Positions 1 to 12,709 of a stretch of DNA of 64,000 bases are shown piece after piece. Within the stretch, counting starts at the first letter, position 1. The number at the start of each line of letters is the position of its first letter. Source of the stretch: Sipunculus nudus (taxonomy: Eukaryota; Annelida; Sipuncula; Golfingiida; Sipunculidae). Location of the stretch: assembly GCA_026874595.1 (NCBI GenBank), contig CM049317.1:54147618-54211617 (forward strand), read 5' to 3'. The translations under genes and the position numbers were made by a program. The notes below the pieces were generated by a model. It was not told the origin of the DNA. It searched no databases and saw only the letters and a program-made list of their open reading frames with translations.

Positions 1-80
1 TAGCTGCCCATCAAAGGCCAGTGGTTTTCTGTGGGAATGTTCTAGGTTTTCTCCACCATTACAGGTTACCATCAGAGGTG
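1..80 (+). mobile_element. SINE family 1 body fragment
   Basis: TGCCCATCAAAGGCCAGTGG and the following bases match the SINE body; no tRNA head in the window. Confidence 0.4.
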
Positions 81-387
81 TATCTCAATACATTCGTCCG
101 TCCGTTTGTCTGCCCTTACTCCTGTTAGACGAGAAAGTAATGCAGCTATTAAGTATACTTCCTGAGTGGCTGGTTTGAAATTACATTCTAGCCTTAATCT
201 CTCAATCCACGTTTGACAAAAAAACCTATAACGCTTCAAAATCATGCTATCTTGTTGTATTGTCTGGAGGGTTTCCTGAACAGATGTATGTGTTTTGGTA
301 TATGGAAAATGCATGTACAACATGTTTTTATGTAAAACACTAAAAATATTTACTTTGCTGAAACAACTATCTGAGATAGTAACTCGT

Positions 388-697
388 GCGGGGAGTCGAG
401 TGGTAAAACAGTGGTTTCGATCCCCAGTGTGGCTAAGAGAGTGGGCTGTAGTTGCCTGTCCAAGACCTTTTTTTACCGGGATCTGTGGTTCCCTCCATCC
501 CGAACGCCACCAAATAAGCCATGGACAGTGTGGCGATAAGTATAAACTTAGTATAATCCATGTAAAATTGTAGCCTGATGTTAAGATTACCGGCTGTTTA
601 CCTCGGTATTTATATATGGGGTAGCATGGATAGTTATTAGAGTCGTTCTCAAGCAAGACTAATGTCACATCTCAATTACAGGCTTATCAACCAACCG
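388..697 (+). mobile_element. tRNA-derived SINE, family 1
   Basis: Head with A-box-like GAGTCGAGTGGTAAAAC and B-box-like GGTTTCGATCCCC, followed by a body (CCGTCCAAGGCC-like, GCCACCA...GAGCCATGG-like) that recurs at 22453-22725 and 31376-31500. Diverged copy. Confidence 0.6.
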
Positions 698-1514
698 AGA
701 CATGTATTCATCAAGACCCGCAACCTTTTTAAGGGTTTCTGCAAAATTCATTTGTGACGGACTAATGACCACTTGTTGCTGAAACCAAGAAAAAAGATGT
801 TTCCAAATTTTCGCGTCCATTGTCCGCTGCATACTCATCTTATACTTCTATTCTGGTCATCTATATAAATAATCCGTTGCCATTTGTTCTTCACCTTTAA
901 AAACACTTAAATAGGGGTACTCAAACTTCGCTTGAGCACCGTCTAGGATGTAAAACCCGCTTCATGGTTCAAAATAAAACACATTTAACACGTCTTATTG
1001 ACAAGAATCCTTACATGTTTCAAATAACCATTTCAGTTTGAAACAGGTAAAAAGTGTAAAAGCCTGTTTGTCCCATATTTTAAACGTGTTTCGTATTTCT
1101 AAGCACGTTTCTGCTTCCACATGATTTAAATATTCACAAACATATTTTAAGAATTTCCGTAATGCGCCTACTCTGAGTAGTGTCTCTGGAGAAACCCTAT
1201 AGTTACCGTGTCACCCGACAAATGTTTCCCCTTTCTGGTGCCCATGAGAAAAGGTTTCCCTTAACAAGTGACGGACTAGGTTACGTGGAAAATAAGAGAT
1301 TATGTGGTTTTGATGAAGCACTCAATGTATCAGAACTCAGGAACACAACAAATCACAAGTCAGCGGTTAAACAACAAAAAAGTATATTGAAAGAGCATAA
1401 AAGATACAGAGTTCGAAATCATTTCGGGTTATCAGCTGTTACGCATCTAGATAGACTGGTAAATGCACTACATAAAAACTTTAATAAAAGTACCGATTCC
1501 CTAACAGTCTAGAT

Positions 1515-2560
1515 CTCTTGGACTAGTGATCCTGGACCCAGGCTGAGGGAACCCCTGGCAGCACCTAACTGGACACCAGCTGGCAGCAACTCACTGGACA
1601 CCAGCTGAAAGCATCTCACTAGACCTAACTGGACACCAGCTAGCAGGACCTCACTGGACCTCACTGGACACCGACTGGTAGCACCTCACTGCAGCACCTC
1701 GCCTGACAGCACTTCACTGGACAGCATCTCGCCGGACAGCACTTCAGCACCTCGCCGGACAGCACCTTATTGGACAGCACTTCACTTCACTGGATAGCAT
1801 CTCGCTGGACAGCATCTCGCTGGACATCACTTCACTGGACAGCATCTTGCTTGACAGCACCTCGCCGGACAGCACTTCACTGAACAGCACTTCACTTGAC
1901 AGCATCTCACTGGACAGCACCTCACTAGACAGCACTTCAACGGACAGCCTCTCACCGGACAGCACCTCACTTGACAGCACTTCACTGGACAGCATCTCGC
2001 TGGACATCACTTCACTGGACAGCATCTTGCTTGACAGCACCTCGCCGGACAGCACTTCACTGAACAGCACTTCACTTGACAGCATCTCACTGGACAGCAC
2101 CTCACTAGACAGCACTTCACCGGACAGCCTCTCACCGGACAGCACCTCACTTGACAGCACTTCACTGGACAGCATCTCGCTGGACAGCACCTCAGCACCT
2201 CGCCGGACAGCACCTCCCTTGACAGCATCTCGCTAGACAGCACCTCAACACCTCGCCGGACAGCACCTCACTGGACAGCACTTTACTGGACAGCATCTCG
2301 CTAGACAGCACCTCACTGAACAACACTTCACTGGACAGCATCTCGCTAGACAGCACCACAGCACCTCGCCGGACAGCACCTCACTGGACAGAACTTCACT
2401 GGACAGCATCTCGCTAGACAGCACCTAACTTAACAGCACTTCACTGACATGCATCTCGCCGGCAGCACCTCGCCGGAAAGCACCTCGCTGGACTCCGACT
2501 GGCAGCACTTCACTGGACACAGGCTTGCTGCACGTCTTGCAGCATCTCACTTGACACTCG
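1515..2560. repeat. 15-bp minisatellite with 180-bp higher-order unit
   Basis: Degenerate CTGGACAGCACTTCA monomers. The block 1819-1998 repeats at an exact 180-bp offset (12 monomers). Because 15 is divisible by 3, both strands show long repetitive open frames (LDSTS and SSEVL types), which are artefacts. Confidence 0.9.
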
Positions 2561-2899
2561 GAGGCAGCATGCCTGGTCTCTGCAGGCTCCGTAGACTCAC
2601 TTCAATAACCCTAGCACGTCCTTAAATACCCCTTTATCCTGAAGGCTTATTTATATTCATAAGACAATTATAAAGAATCTCCTAATTCTTCAACTATGGC
2701 CCATCTATATTCTTGAGCACGGAGAATACCAAATAGGCTATGAACAAAACACGAAAATCCTGAAGCGATCGACATAACTAGGCCTCCTTAGCACTCGGCA
2801 ACCCTTTGACTGAATGCCACCATTGTTTAAGAAAACAATGCTCTGGACGGTGCGTCAATTCTAGCTGAACAAATAAAAATAATAAGTACAGTATTCTGG

Positions 2900-3640
2900 T
2901 AGAGTTAACCCGAGAAGTGAAAATAAAACAAAATGACCCGATCCACTTCGTGACATACCGTAAATACCGTTTTTCTCCGTTCACGTCCCTACTACCTCTA
3001 AAATTTCGTAAGACGTTCGGCAGGTCCTTGTTTGTTGCCTCCCCTTTGCAGATCGCCAGCACAGGAACATGGACCTGTTCGATCGCGGGAGGATACTTTT
3101 GCAGTCAATTTCACTAAGCATATATTTACTTACCAAATACGTTTATGATAAATTATTTTATAGAAAGTTGGATATCTGTTTGTATAAATCAATAAATATT
3201 CAATAAGGAGTTGTTAATCTAATTTGTATTGTCCACCACGTAAAGAAACATTGGCTATATAAACTGTTTTGTGAGATTTGTTTAAATGAAAACCACAGAA
3301 CTTACTCAAGTCAGACTAGGTTTTGTCGGGTCACTGTAGCATATCATTAGCCTACGTACTAAGCCTCATTCCGGGTGAGTGTAAGCCTCATTCCGAATGA
3401 GTGTAAGCCTCATTCCGGATGAGTGTAAGCCTCAATTCGGGTGAGTGTAAGCCTCATTCCGGGCGAGTGTAAGCCTCATTTCGGGTGAGTGTAAGCCTCA
3501 TTTTAGGTGAAGATACAGAGACGGATACTACTTCTGCTATATCATGTGAGAGACTGTAACCCAACTTGGTGAGGCTTCATATAGAGTTCTCTTCATGTAA
3601 CAAGTGACCCATGGGTCATGACGCTCAGCTGACTGGGAAG
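2900..3640. repeat. Downstream flank paralogous to 37955-38500
   Basis: TTCTCCGTTCACGTCCC, CGTAAGACGTTCGG and CACAGGAACATGGAC occur in the same order and spacing in both places, beyond the 3' ends of copies A and C. Confidence 0.7.
3361..3513. repeat. 22-bp minisatellite, about 7 copies
   Basis: TAAGCCTCATTCCGGGTGAG plus TG, repeated. The paralogous position near copy C (38371-38415) has only two copies. Confidence 0.85.
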
Positions 3641-3749
3641 AGATTTGCAAAAGGAAATTTTATCATCTGAATGGTAGTATATAACCATTGAACTGAAGAA
3701 TCAAATAGATTAACCAACAGGCTGAGATTGTGTATGGATTAATATATCT

Positions 3750-5905
3750 CAAAAATAGAGAAAAAAATGCGTAAACTTAAAAAAAAATACAGGTGGCTCC
3801 ACCAGTCTGCAGAAACTAATAAAATCACTCAATGGTCAATTTCCATGCAAAGAAGCATGGTGGTCTCTGGATTAGTTGTTCAGATACTTCAGCTTTTGTA
3901 TCAAATTTTCCATTATTCTGAGGGATACTTTGGAGTCCTATAGCTTGAAGGATATGGGTAACAGAGACCTAATTTAAGGTTTCTACGGACACTTTTCATG
4001 GGCCTCCTTGCATGACAAGAATGAAGATTCTAGGTCCAGTTGTTACAATTTGTACCCTGTTGACAGATAACCACATCTTTAAAGGTCTCAAAAATAGAGA
4101 AAAAAATTGTAAAAATTTGAAAAATACAGGTGGCGCCACCAGTCTGCAAAACTGATGAAACATCTCATGATCAATATGTATGCCAAAAATCATGAACATC
4201 AGTGATGTAGTTAATGAAATATTGAAGTTTTTGTATGAAATTTTTCACTATTCTGGAGGGTACTTTGGGGCCCCATAGCTCGACGGATATGGGTAACAGA
4301 GACCTAATTTCCGGTTTCCATGGAGACTGTTCATAGGCCTCTCATAATTTCAAGAATGAAGATACTAGGTCCAGTCTTTACGATTTGTGCCCTGTTAACA
4401 GGTGTCCACATTTTTAAAGGTCTCATAAATAGAGAAAAATATTCGTAAAAAATAAAAAAATAGAGGTGGCGCTCCCAGGCTGCAGAAACTGACGAAACAC
4501 TCCATGATCAATATCCATGCAAACAATTATGGTGATCTCTGCATTAGTTGTACAGATACTTCAGCTTTTGTATCAAATTTTCCATTATTCTGAGCTGAAC
4601 TTTGGAGTGCCACAGCTAAAAGGATATGGGTAACAGAGACCTAATTTTAGGTTTCCATGGAGACTCTTCATGGGTCTTTCTTTGTGTCAAGAATGAAGAT
4701 TCTAGGTCCAGTCGTTACAATTTGAACCCTGTTGACATATAACTACATCCTTAAAGGTCTCAAAAAAGAGAAAAAAAATTGTAAAAAATTGAAAAATACA
4801 GGTGGCGCCACCAGTCTGCAGAAACTGATGAAACATCTCATGATCAATATGAATGCCAAAAATCATGACCATCAGTGATGTAGTTAATCAGATATTGAAG
4901 CTTTTTTATGAAATTTTTGACTATTCTGGGGGGTACTTTGGGGCCCCATAGCTCGACGGATATGGGTAACAGAGACCTAATTTCTGGTTTCCATGGAGAC
5001 TTTTCATGAGCCTCTCATAATTTCAAGAATGAAGATTCTAGGTCCAGTCTTTACGATTTGTGCCCTGTTAACAGATGTCCACATTTTTAAAGGTCTCAAA
5101 AATAGAGAAAAATATTCGTAAAAAAATAAAAAAATAGAGGTGGCGCTCCCAGGCTGCAGAAACTGACGAAACACTCCATGATCAATATCCATGCAAACAA
5201 TTATGGTGATCTCTGCATTAGTTGTACAGATACTTCAGCTTTTGTATCAAATTTTCCATTATTCTGAGCTGAACTTTGGAGTGCCACAGCTAAAAGGATA
5301 TGGGTAACAGAGACCTAATTTTTGGTTTCCATGGAGACTCTTCATGGGTCTTTCTTTGTGTCAAGAATGAAGATTCTAGGTCCAGTCGTTACAATTTGAA
5401 CCCTGTTGACATATAACTACATCCTTAAAGGTCTCAAAAAAAAGAGAAAAAAAATTGTAAAAAATTGAAAAATACAGGTGGCGCCACCAGTCTGCCGAAA
5501 CTGATGAAACATCTCATGATCAATATGAATGCCAAAAATCATGACCATCAGTGATGTAGTAAATCAGATATTGAAGCTTTTTTATAAAATTTTTGACTAT
5601 TCTGGGGGGGTACTTTGGGGCCCCATAGCTCGACGGATATGGGTAACAGAGACCTAATTTCTGGTTTCCATGGAGACTTTTCATAGGCCTCTCATAATTT
5701 GAAGAATGAAGACTCTAGGTCCAGTCTTTACGATTTGTGCCCTGTTAACAGAGGTCCACATTTTTAAAGGTCTCAAAAATAGAGAAAAATATTCGTAAAA
5801 AATTAAAAAAATAGAGGTGGCGCTCTCAGGCTGCAGAAACTGACGAAACACTCCATGATCAATATCCATGCAAACAATTATGGTGATCTCTGCATTAGTT
5901 GTAGG
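3750..5905. repeat. 337-bp satellite array with 674-bp dimer structure
   Basis: The GGTGGCGC(C/T)(A/C)CC core recurs at about 3788, 4124, 4462, 4799, 5136, 5476 and 5812. Alternate monomers are more alike, giving a dimer period of about 674 bp. Absent from the paralogous flank of copy C. Confidence 0.85.
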
Positions 5906-5999
5906 CCGGATGGCCGGACGGACGACGGACAAAGAGTGATCGCTATAGCTCAGATGACTTACAGTCAGCTGAGCTAAAAAAACCATCCGAGGTACACTT

Positions 6000-6300
6000 C
6001 CTCGTGTCTGTCGGTTTATCTGATTTGTATGTTAGACGAGGAAGTCTGAGATATTGTATTTATACTTACTTGATAGCCGACCTAACACTGAAAACATATC
6101 GAAAGTAGTTTTCATTCTTGAATCCAGGCTATCAATAATATGTTAAGCTCCAAAATGAGGATATATTTGTTGTACTTCCTGATAATTCAGAAATATAGCT
6201 ATATGTGTATTACTGTATGTTAAGTGCAGTCTTATCTAAAATAAACATAATGTGTACCTTACAGATGACAACCATTTCATGTACATCGTATATATAGCTC
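6000..6300 (-). repeat. Dispersed exon-like repeat (LPRLT unit)
   Basis: Contains the minus-strand motif ACTTCCTCGTCTAAC and TTCATTCTTGAATCCAGG-type flank; aligned with 38510-38815. Confidence 0.5.
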
Positions 6301-6304
6301 ACTA

Positions 6305-6890
6305 AAGCCGGCCAAACACGAGGCGACATGTCGCGCGACAAGTCGCAGAACACGCTTGTTCCGCGACAAGTCGCACCGTGTATGGCGGTTAGTCGGACGT
6401 TTTCATGGGTTGCGCGACATGTCGCAGAAGAAGGAACATGTTTCTTTTTCCTGCGACTTGTCGCGCGACATCAGGCCCAATGTTGTGAAAAGCCAACAAA
6501 TAACAGTTAAATATATAACGATTGGTCATGTTATCCATTGATAATGTGACCGTCCATGGTTTCACTGTGTCTGATTAGGGTGCTATATATATATGTGTGT
6601 GTATGCGCGGTCAACAGAAAACTGAGAAGAAATTGTGTAGCTATCCCAGAATACCTATGCCTATTTTTCTTATATATCTATATTAATAAAGAGAAACAAG
6701 ACGAAATATGTCCTAGGCAGAATACATTTTTCGTCACTCGTACTTGTATTGATAAATTGTGTTATTTAGTTGAAACCTGGAAGTTATGTTCGGTGCATGT
6801 AGTTTTTATCATAGCTTTGCAGGACATGTTGCAGAATATGTCGCTGTGTGTATGGACTGTTCTTGTTGTGCAACATGTCGCCGAACATTC
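6305..6890. mobile_element. MITE-like insertion rich in GCGACATGTCGC motifs
   Basis: Absent from the paralogous flank of copy C, where GCTCACT is followed directly by GTGAACATGC (38812-38827). Both ends carry inverted CGACATGT/GCGACAAGTCGC motifs, though no long exact terminal inverted repeat is seen. Confidence 0.5.
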
Positions 6891-7079
6891 GTGAACTTGC
6901 AAATACCACATGGTAACACCATCAACATATAATAACACAATAAAGAAGCCTTGGTAAATTCTACCACGCCCACTGTCATAAATACGTCAACGTATCAACA
7001 TTTGTTTATGAATTATGGTCTCACAAAATAACCTGAAATAATGTTGTTTTGTATACTGGCTAACCCCACTCTCACAGGG

Positions 7080-7080
<1 letters not shown>

Positions 7081-7119
<39 letters not shown>

Positions 7120-7218
7120 CATGTTCTATTCATTCACAGATTACACACCGCGAATTGGGTTTAGACCAAGCAGTTCAACATATACCTTAAAACAAATCTC
7201 TGTCCTTTTCTCTGTTAG

Positions 7219-7264
<46 letters not shown>

Positions 7265-7303
7265 TATATCATATATATCATATATATATATACATATATA
7301 TAA

Positions 7304-7335
<32 letters not shown>

Positions 7336-7468
7336 CTTTGTCATTATCTTTTTAAGTTTCTGTCCATCTGTCTATCGGCTCATTGTTTAAGGCCTTATTA
7401 ACTGTCTGCCCCCCCCCCCCCTCCGCCCCTTTCTAAATCTCTGTTAATAGCTGTTTATTTGTGTATAT

Positions 7469-7523
<55 letters not shown>

Positions 7524-7525
7524 TG
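7081..7525. repeat. (CT)n and (AT)n microsatellites downstream of copy A
   Basis: (CT)n at 7081-7116, (AT)n at 7219-7334 and 7473-7520, and a C run at 7410. No gene here. Confidence 0.9.
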
Positions 7526-7670
7526 TGTGTTTGTGATTTGCTTTGTCTCTCTAGCTGTATGTCTGTCTGTTTGTCTGTTTTCCTGCGCTTCACATACTCA
7601 GTCATCATGAAAAATCTCATACCCGAAATGCCCTATAAAAAACCAGAGCAAGAAGCTTTGCGACGAAAAG

Positions 7671-7676
7671 TTTATT
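7671..7676 (-). promoter_or_regulatory. Polyadenylation signal of copy A
   Basis: AATAAA on the minus strand, about 260 nt past the stop codon, inside a block (about 7560-7985) conserved in copies C, D and E at the same distance from the last exon. Confidence 0.6.
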
Positions 7677-8909
7677 CATACGTCATAATCCAACAAAGCT
7701 CATTCAGATGAATACCGTATTCTGGAACCAACTTGCTCCCGGAAGAAATACTTGCAAATAACCCAGCATATATTAAAATAGCAATATGAAAAGGCAGAAA
7801 CAAAACGTGAACTTCCTAATTTTCAAATGTAAGATAACGGCAATATATATATATATGCGTAAGTTCAAAGTCCGTACTGTTATGTGCAAATGATGTCCAT
7901 TTTGCGTGTAGAGCATCTGGCCCTCGTTTGTTATCCTACTTTTTCCCCCAACCTAGTGCATGGAACGTTTTGGCAAACAGCCCCTGAAAATAGATAAAAC
8001 AAAGGCTGTAAAGTCATAAGATACGCTTAGTTCACCACTCATTTATTTTAATAACAAATAATGATAATGATTATAATAAATGTTAAAAATGACATGCATT
8101 GGCAGATAATTTTCTAATCAAAGTTTTTGTTACTCACAAATGTCGGACTTGGATTAAACGTTTATGAGGATATAATAACAGTTTCACCTGATGTCTCTCA
8201 CCGAAACCCATTTAAAATTAATTCTAGAATGATTCCGAAATAAGCACATCGAGAACAGACCGATAAAGATACATGATAAAGGGACATTTTTTATCTGGCC
8301 ATGGACACAGTTCCCATTAAACTCAGAAGAAAACGAATTCATATCATAGGTTTCTGTTTTGAAAGTAAAATGCTTTTAACAGCTGTTAAGAAACATAAGG
8401 TGAAAAAAGGTTGTATACTTTCAACTATTTGTGATTTGTGAATGTAGTCATGAAAGTCAGTAAAAAATATTACATTATAAAATAATTGTCAATTTGAAAA
8501 GCAGTTCTAGACTAAATATACCCCATCACCCACAAGGAACTCGACAACCTTTTTGTATGTACTACAAAGAAAATCATGAACTAGGGTTCACTAATACCAT
8601 GTTTTTACTATAATTTGAGCTCTGTTGACCAGATCAAAGATGGCCGCTAGCACTAATGAATGACGTGCTCTTAATCTCATAATGGCAAAGATCTCATTTA
8701 AAGTTAAACATCATGATGATCGAGATTACCTTCAGGTATTAATACATTCTTTCATAGATGTAACCCTAACTCTATGACACATTCGATTAAAATCAATCCG
8801 ATTTTTAAGTAAAGTTGCTAAAAGCAAATCAACCAAGTATCCACCAACCGAGATGTAAGTAAAATACTTCGTTACCTGGCTTAGGTATAATTAAATAAGT
8901 AATACTCAC

Positions 8910-9180
8910 CGTGTTCATATTCGAACAGTGATAACGATATTGTTCCGGTGACCATTCATGTTCGCAGCAACCACACTGAAAGAAGTCTCTTCCCAACAGG
9001 TGTCTAATTATACAGTTAAGTTACCCCGGCCACTTGGTTCACTACACAACACCATGCGGTTACAAAAATACATGGTTCTGGCGTAGCGCAACACTGGATG
9101 CTTCTTGTCTGGGCAAGGTACCACGTCAATAAACTGTACATTGTTTCGTTTCTCTTTGGCTGGGTTCGGGTCCAGTGTTC
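8910..9180 (-). pseudogene. Copy A exon 5: cysteine-rich exon broken by a 5-bp insertion
   Basis: The exon opens in phase 1 with residues TLDPNPAKEKRNN, so the K-E-K-R site is kept. It holds cysteines 1-3 in register, then a TTAAC-type insertion near 9011-9025 creates an early TAA at 9008-9010. The remainder still matches the family in a shifted frame down to the donor ACG|GTGAGT at 8910. Confidence 0.85.
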
Positions 9181-9360
9181 CTGAGAAGAGGAGTCAGAGA
9201 TTTTGTTAATGAGTTAATAATTATGAACAACCTTCGTACGGTTGGACAGAAAATCTTCTGTTAGGTAGCTATTTATTGTTCTGTATAGGATTTGTGTTCC
9301 CATTAATTTATGCATTTTTAAGAAATTTTCAGAAATTGATGGCTGGTACGGTTATTGCCA

Positions 9361-9690
9361 ATGATCGCTCTTGCAGTATCATAATTAATAAAAACAGTTT
9401 TGCACATAACTCAGAATATTTTATGCAAAAATAAACTTGAATATGATCGCTCTTGCAGTATCATAATTAATAAAAACAGTTTTGCACATAACTCAGAATA
9501 TTTTATGCAAAAATAAATTTGAATATGATCGCTCTTGCAGTATCATAATTAATAAAAACAGTTTTGCACATAACTCAGAATATTTTATGCAAAAATAAAC
9601 TTGAATATGATCGCTCTTGCAGTATCATAATTAATAAAAACAGTTTTGCACATAACTCAGGATATTTTATTCAAAAATAAACTTCTAAAC
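9361..9690. repeat. 82-bp tandem repeat, 4 copies, in intron 4 of copy A
   Basis: ATGATCGCTCTTGCAGTATC starts at 9361, 9443, 9525 and 9607. Copies C (about 41752) and E (about 63452) have a single unit at the same intron position. Confidence 0.85.
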
Positions 9691-12139
9691 AGTCTGTCTC
9701 AATATGCCACACAAAGTTGGGAGGTCGTTGAAGATAATATAAAAAAAGCGATGTGCGTGTATTCTGTAAAAAAAATAAACAGTACATGAACATTCCAAAA
9801 CTTAAACATGTGAGGAGTTTATGTCCCCCTCTGTTCCATTTTCCACATTTAATTGATTAATCAAAATTACAGCCAACCGTTGTATTGTAATCAGTAATAA
9901 AGATATTGCTACGTATATCAAAGTGCCCACCTTTCAGAATTTCGGCGTCCTTTGGTAATGGCTCTTCCCGGTAGAGGGCGTTGTTGCCAACGGTATTGAG
10001 CTTCCGTTTTCTGAGGGTGTGAAGGTTGTTGATTTTTTCAGTAATCACCATGTCTTCCTTGACTTTGCGCTCCATCCTTGCTTCCATCTTCGGGGTAATG
10101 TGTCGCCGCTGTGATATCGATTAATTAAAACATGTATATTTCGAATATATTTACATGACATTAAGGACAATAGGTGTGTATGTAACTTAGTCTGAAGAGT
10201 CCCACGCTAAGCTAATTAGTCACCACTATGCCGATGATATACTTCACACTGTGAATCGGACTATTTTTTGTTTTGAGTATAACCAACCTCTTGCGAAAGG
10301 GTGGATAAACGTAGCTTAAATTCCTTCTACATTCATTGCATATGATATATTACCTTAGTCAGAGATGATTAAATTTCAGAACCCCCGCCCTAGCTATGGC
10401 TGCGATTTTGTCCACTATGACTGCTTGTGCCCCTTCAACATGTTCCAATGTAGCCACATCAGTTGTAATAAAAGCATACATAATAAATCCACTCACGGCA
10501 AACGTCTGCAAATCTAGTTCCTCCTCTGCTGGGCCAGGCAGTGATTTCGTGTCAAAGTTACTCAGGAAGCATTGCTTGATTGACCGCAAACAACGAAGCA
10601 CCCGACCCTGGAAAATCGACATCAAACCGTAAAAAGTGCAATAACTAGTAAATTGACCGTAAAGGTTTTCATAAATAAAGTATAGAACTATGGTCTGTTA
10701 ATTGTTAAGGCATCCACGAAGGTATTTACATTTAAACACACATATAATAAATGTGCCAATAAAAGTCATTATTTTAAACATAGCATGATCGTAGTTGTAA
10801 CAATTTAGGAATATGTATATTTTGAAAAGAAAATGGTAACATAATTATTGAAAGTCCGAATTTCTCAAGCAACGGGAAATTGCGTCTAAATGGAAATGTG
10901 ATTACATATAGTTATATAAGTATCATATAAAATCCCCATATATATTTATATCAATAAAGCCTCTCACCGTAGAGTACTCATACATGTACCGGCTGTCAGG
11001 AATATTTCTGTGGCCCGGAACGTGGATGTGGATAATTTGGTTCTTTACGTCTATGTCTATCTTCTGTTTGAATAGCACTCCCTTCTCATACACAGTCAGC
11101 GAGTGGTGCTGCGAGGCGTAAATGATAATTTACATTAGGATGAATTAAGAGATAATTTTTATATATATATATATATATATATATGTCATTAAAAGGATAC
11201 TATCAGAGATTGTGTTTAAATTTATCGGGTAATGATTGAATCTCCAACGCGTAAAAATAACTGAGAAACTCTTTCTAAAGTTCATGCTATATGTATAAAA
11301 GATATTTAATTAATACTTTCATTTGTTTACTAATTTGACATTTCTAAATTCTAGCAATAAATCAGCATTTAGAAATTAAGCGTAAGTGGACAGATATAGT
11401 TTATATTAACAAAAAAATTATTATATATCGAATAAAGTGTGTACAATTCAATTAAACAAAGATTTGTTTAATGCGAACGTAACCCTTTAAAACAGATTCT
11501 CAGCTTTACATATCGATTAGAACGGATGTTGTTCTCCAAATTAATATAAATAGTGGTGAATGGCCAAACTTTTCTACAGGGTTCCTTTACAACCACAATG
11601 TATGCAAGCACATATAAAGTAATAATTAATCAGACACATGGGGATGCATACTCTTTTAACAGGGCATCTGGCACCTGGCATCTCGAACAGTATTTATAAG
11701 TGTTTCTACTTTTTTTCTTTCTCTCTGGAACTAAAAATCCCAATGATGTTCATTACATTTTTTTTTGGCACCATAAGTCATTTGTGAATAGACTGGTATC
11801 ACCTTGCATCAATGAAGGTTTACTCCGTAATATTTTTTTTTTATTTCCTTTCTATTTCAATAATAAACGTTTTTGCATTTCAAGATAATAAACTAATTTT
11901 TGCTTTTTAATTAAACCAAGTATAAACAACAAGTATAAGGAAAATAACTATAAATGTTCAGACATAATTGAACCTATGTCTCCATTGAACAAACCAAATT
12001 CTTAATTATAAAGGGAATTCTGATTTAGAAATAACATGTTCGATTTCAATTAATATCATGCAATCCCTTTTTTCTCAGTCAGAGATTCGGGTACTGAAAA
12101 CACTTCTTGTAAAATTTTGCAGCTAAAAGAAATTCTTAC

Positions 12140-12211
12140 CTTCAGTGTTGCTCCATAAGCAAGAGGCATCAACATGGAAGCTACGACCAGTAAAGCTAGG
12201 CTGCGGGTCAT
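12140..12211 (-). CDS. Copy A proximal first exon (signal peptide)
   Basis: 24 codons from ATG to AAG|GTAAG. Hydrophobic core LALLVVASMLMPLAYG. It lies in the left half of a 498-bp tandem duplication; splicing to exon 2 at 10968-11108 keeps frame (phase 0). Confidence 0.75.
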
Positions 12212-12304
12212 CCTTTCCAAGGAACTTGGTGACTAATAAATAAGAAAGTAGAGAATACGATTCTCATCCGGATCAATGTGAAGTATGCTGGATTAATATA
12301 GAGG

Positions 12305-12310
12305 TTTATA
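12305..12310 (-). promoter_or_regulatory. Candidate TATA box, copy A proximal promoter
   Basis: TATAAA on the minus strand about 94 nt upstream of the proximal ATG. The same motif occurs in the duplicated half at 12803-12808. No transcript evidence. Confidence 0.35.
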
Positions 12311-12637
12311 CAAGGTCTGTATACCCAGGTACTTTAAAACGATATGATAACTCGTTTCATATGTGTTCACCTTGTTTATTCTTTAAAAAATGTATTTTTG
12401 CTTTTTAATTAAACCAAATATAAACAACAAGTATAAGGAAAATAACTATAAATGTTCAGACATAATTGAACCTATGTCTCCATTGAACAAACCAAATTCT
12501 TAATTACAAAGGGAATTCTGATTTAGAAATAACATGTTCGATTTCAATTAATATCATGCAATCCCTTTTTTCTCAGTCGGAGATTCGGGTACTGAAAACA
12601 CTTCTTGTTAAATTTTGCAGCTAAAAGAAATTCTTAC

Positions 12638-12709
12638 CTTCAATAATGCTCCATTAGCAAGAGACATCAGCATGGAAGCTACGACCAGCAGAGCAAGGCG
12701 GCGGGTCAT
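12638..12709 (-). CDS. Copy A distal first exon (signal peptide)
   Basis: 24 codons from ATG to AAG|GTAAG. Core LALLVVASMLMSLANG. It lies in the right half of the 498-bp tandem duplication and could be an alternative promoter/first exon for the same downstream exons; if transcribed it would have to skip the proximal first exon. Confidence 0.7.

Larger units (their letters stand above)
7936..12709 (-). pseudogene. Copy A: BRICHOS-like gene with duplicated first exon and frameshifted cysteine exon
   Basis: Exons (minus strand): two alternative first exons 12638-12709 and 12140-12211, then 10968-11108, 10497-10607, 9931-10108, 8910-9180 and 7936-7983. Both signal peptides (MTRRLALLVVASMLMSLANG and MTRSLALLVVASMLMPLAYG) are intact and end in AAG before a GTAAG donor. 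Exons 2-4 are open and close to copy C, though exon 4 has a divergent helix (LRKRKLNTVGNNALY). Exon 5 is 271 nt instead of the 266 nt of copy C: five extra bases just after the third tail cysteine shift the frame and give TAA at 9008-9010, leaving 3 of 9 cysteines. Downstream of the shift, one later cysteine codon is also changed to tyrosine. Exon 6 and its acceptor (TTTTCAG) survive. It is either a recent pseudogene or a source of a truncated BRICHOS protein. Splice sites are all conserved. Confidence 0.8.

Noticed and set aside
1180-1512. 110-codon plus-strand frame of ordinary composition
   Set aside because: No domain, no neighbouring exon or homologous copy in the window; length is possible by chance. 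Would need transcript support.
1744-2243. Long open frames on both strands with LDSTS/SSEVL repeats
   Set aside because: They come from a 15-bp minisatellite whose period is a multiple of three; both strands are open equally.
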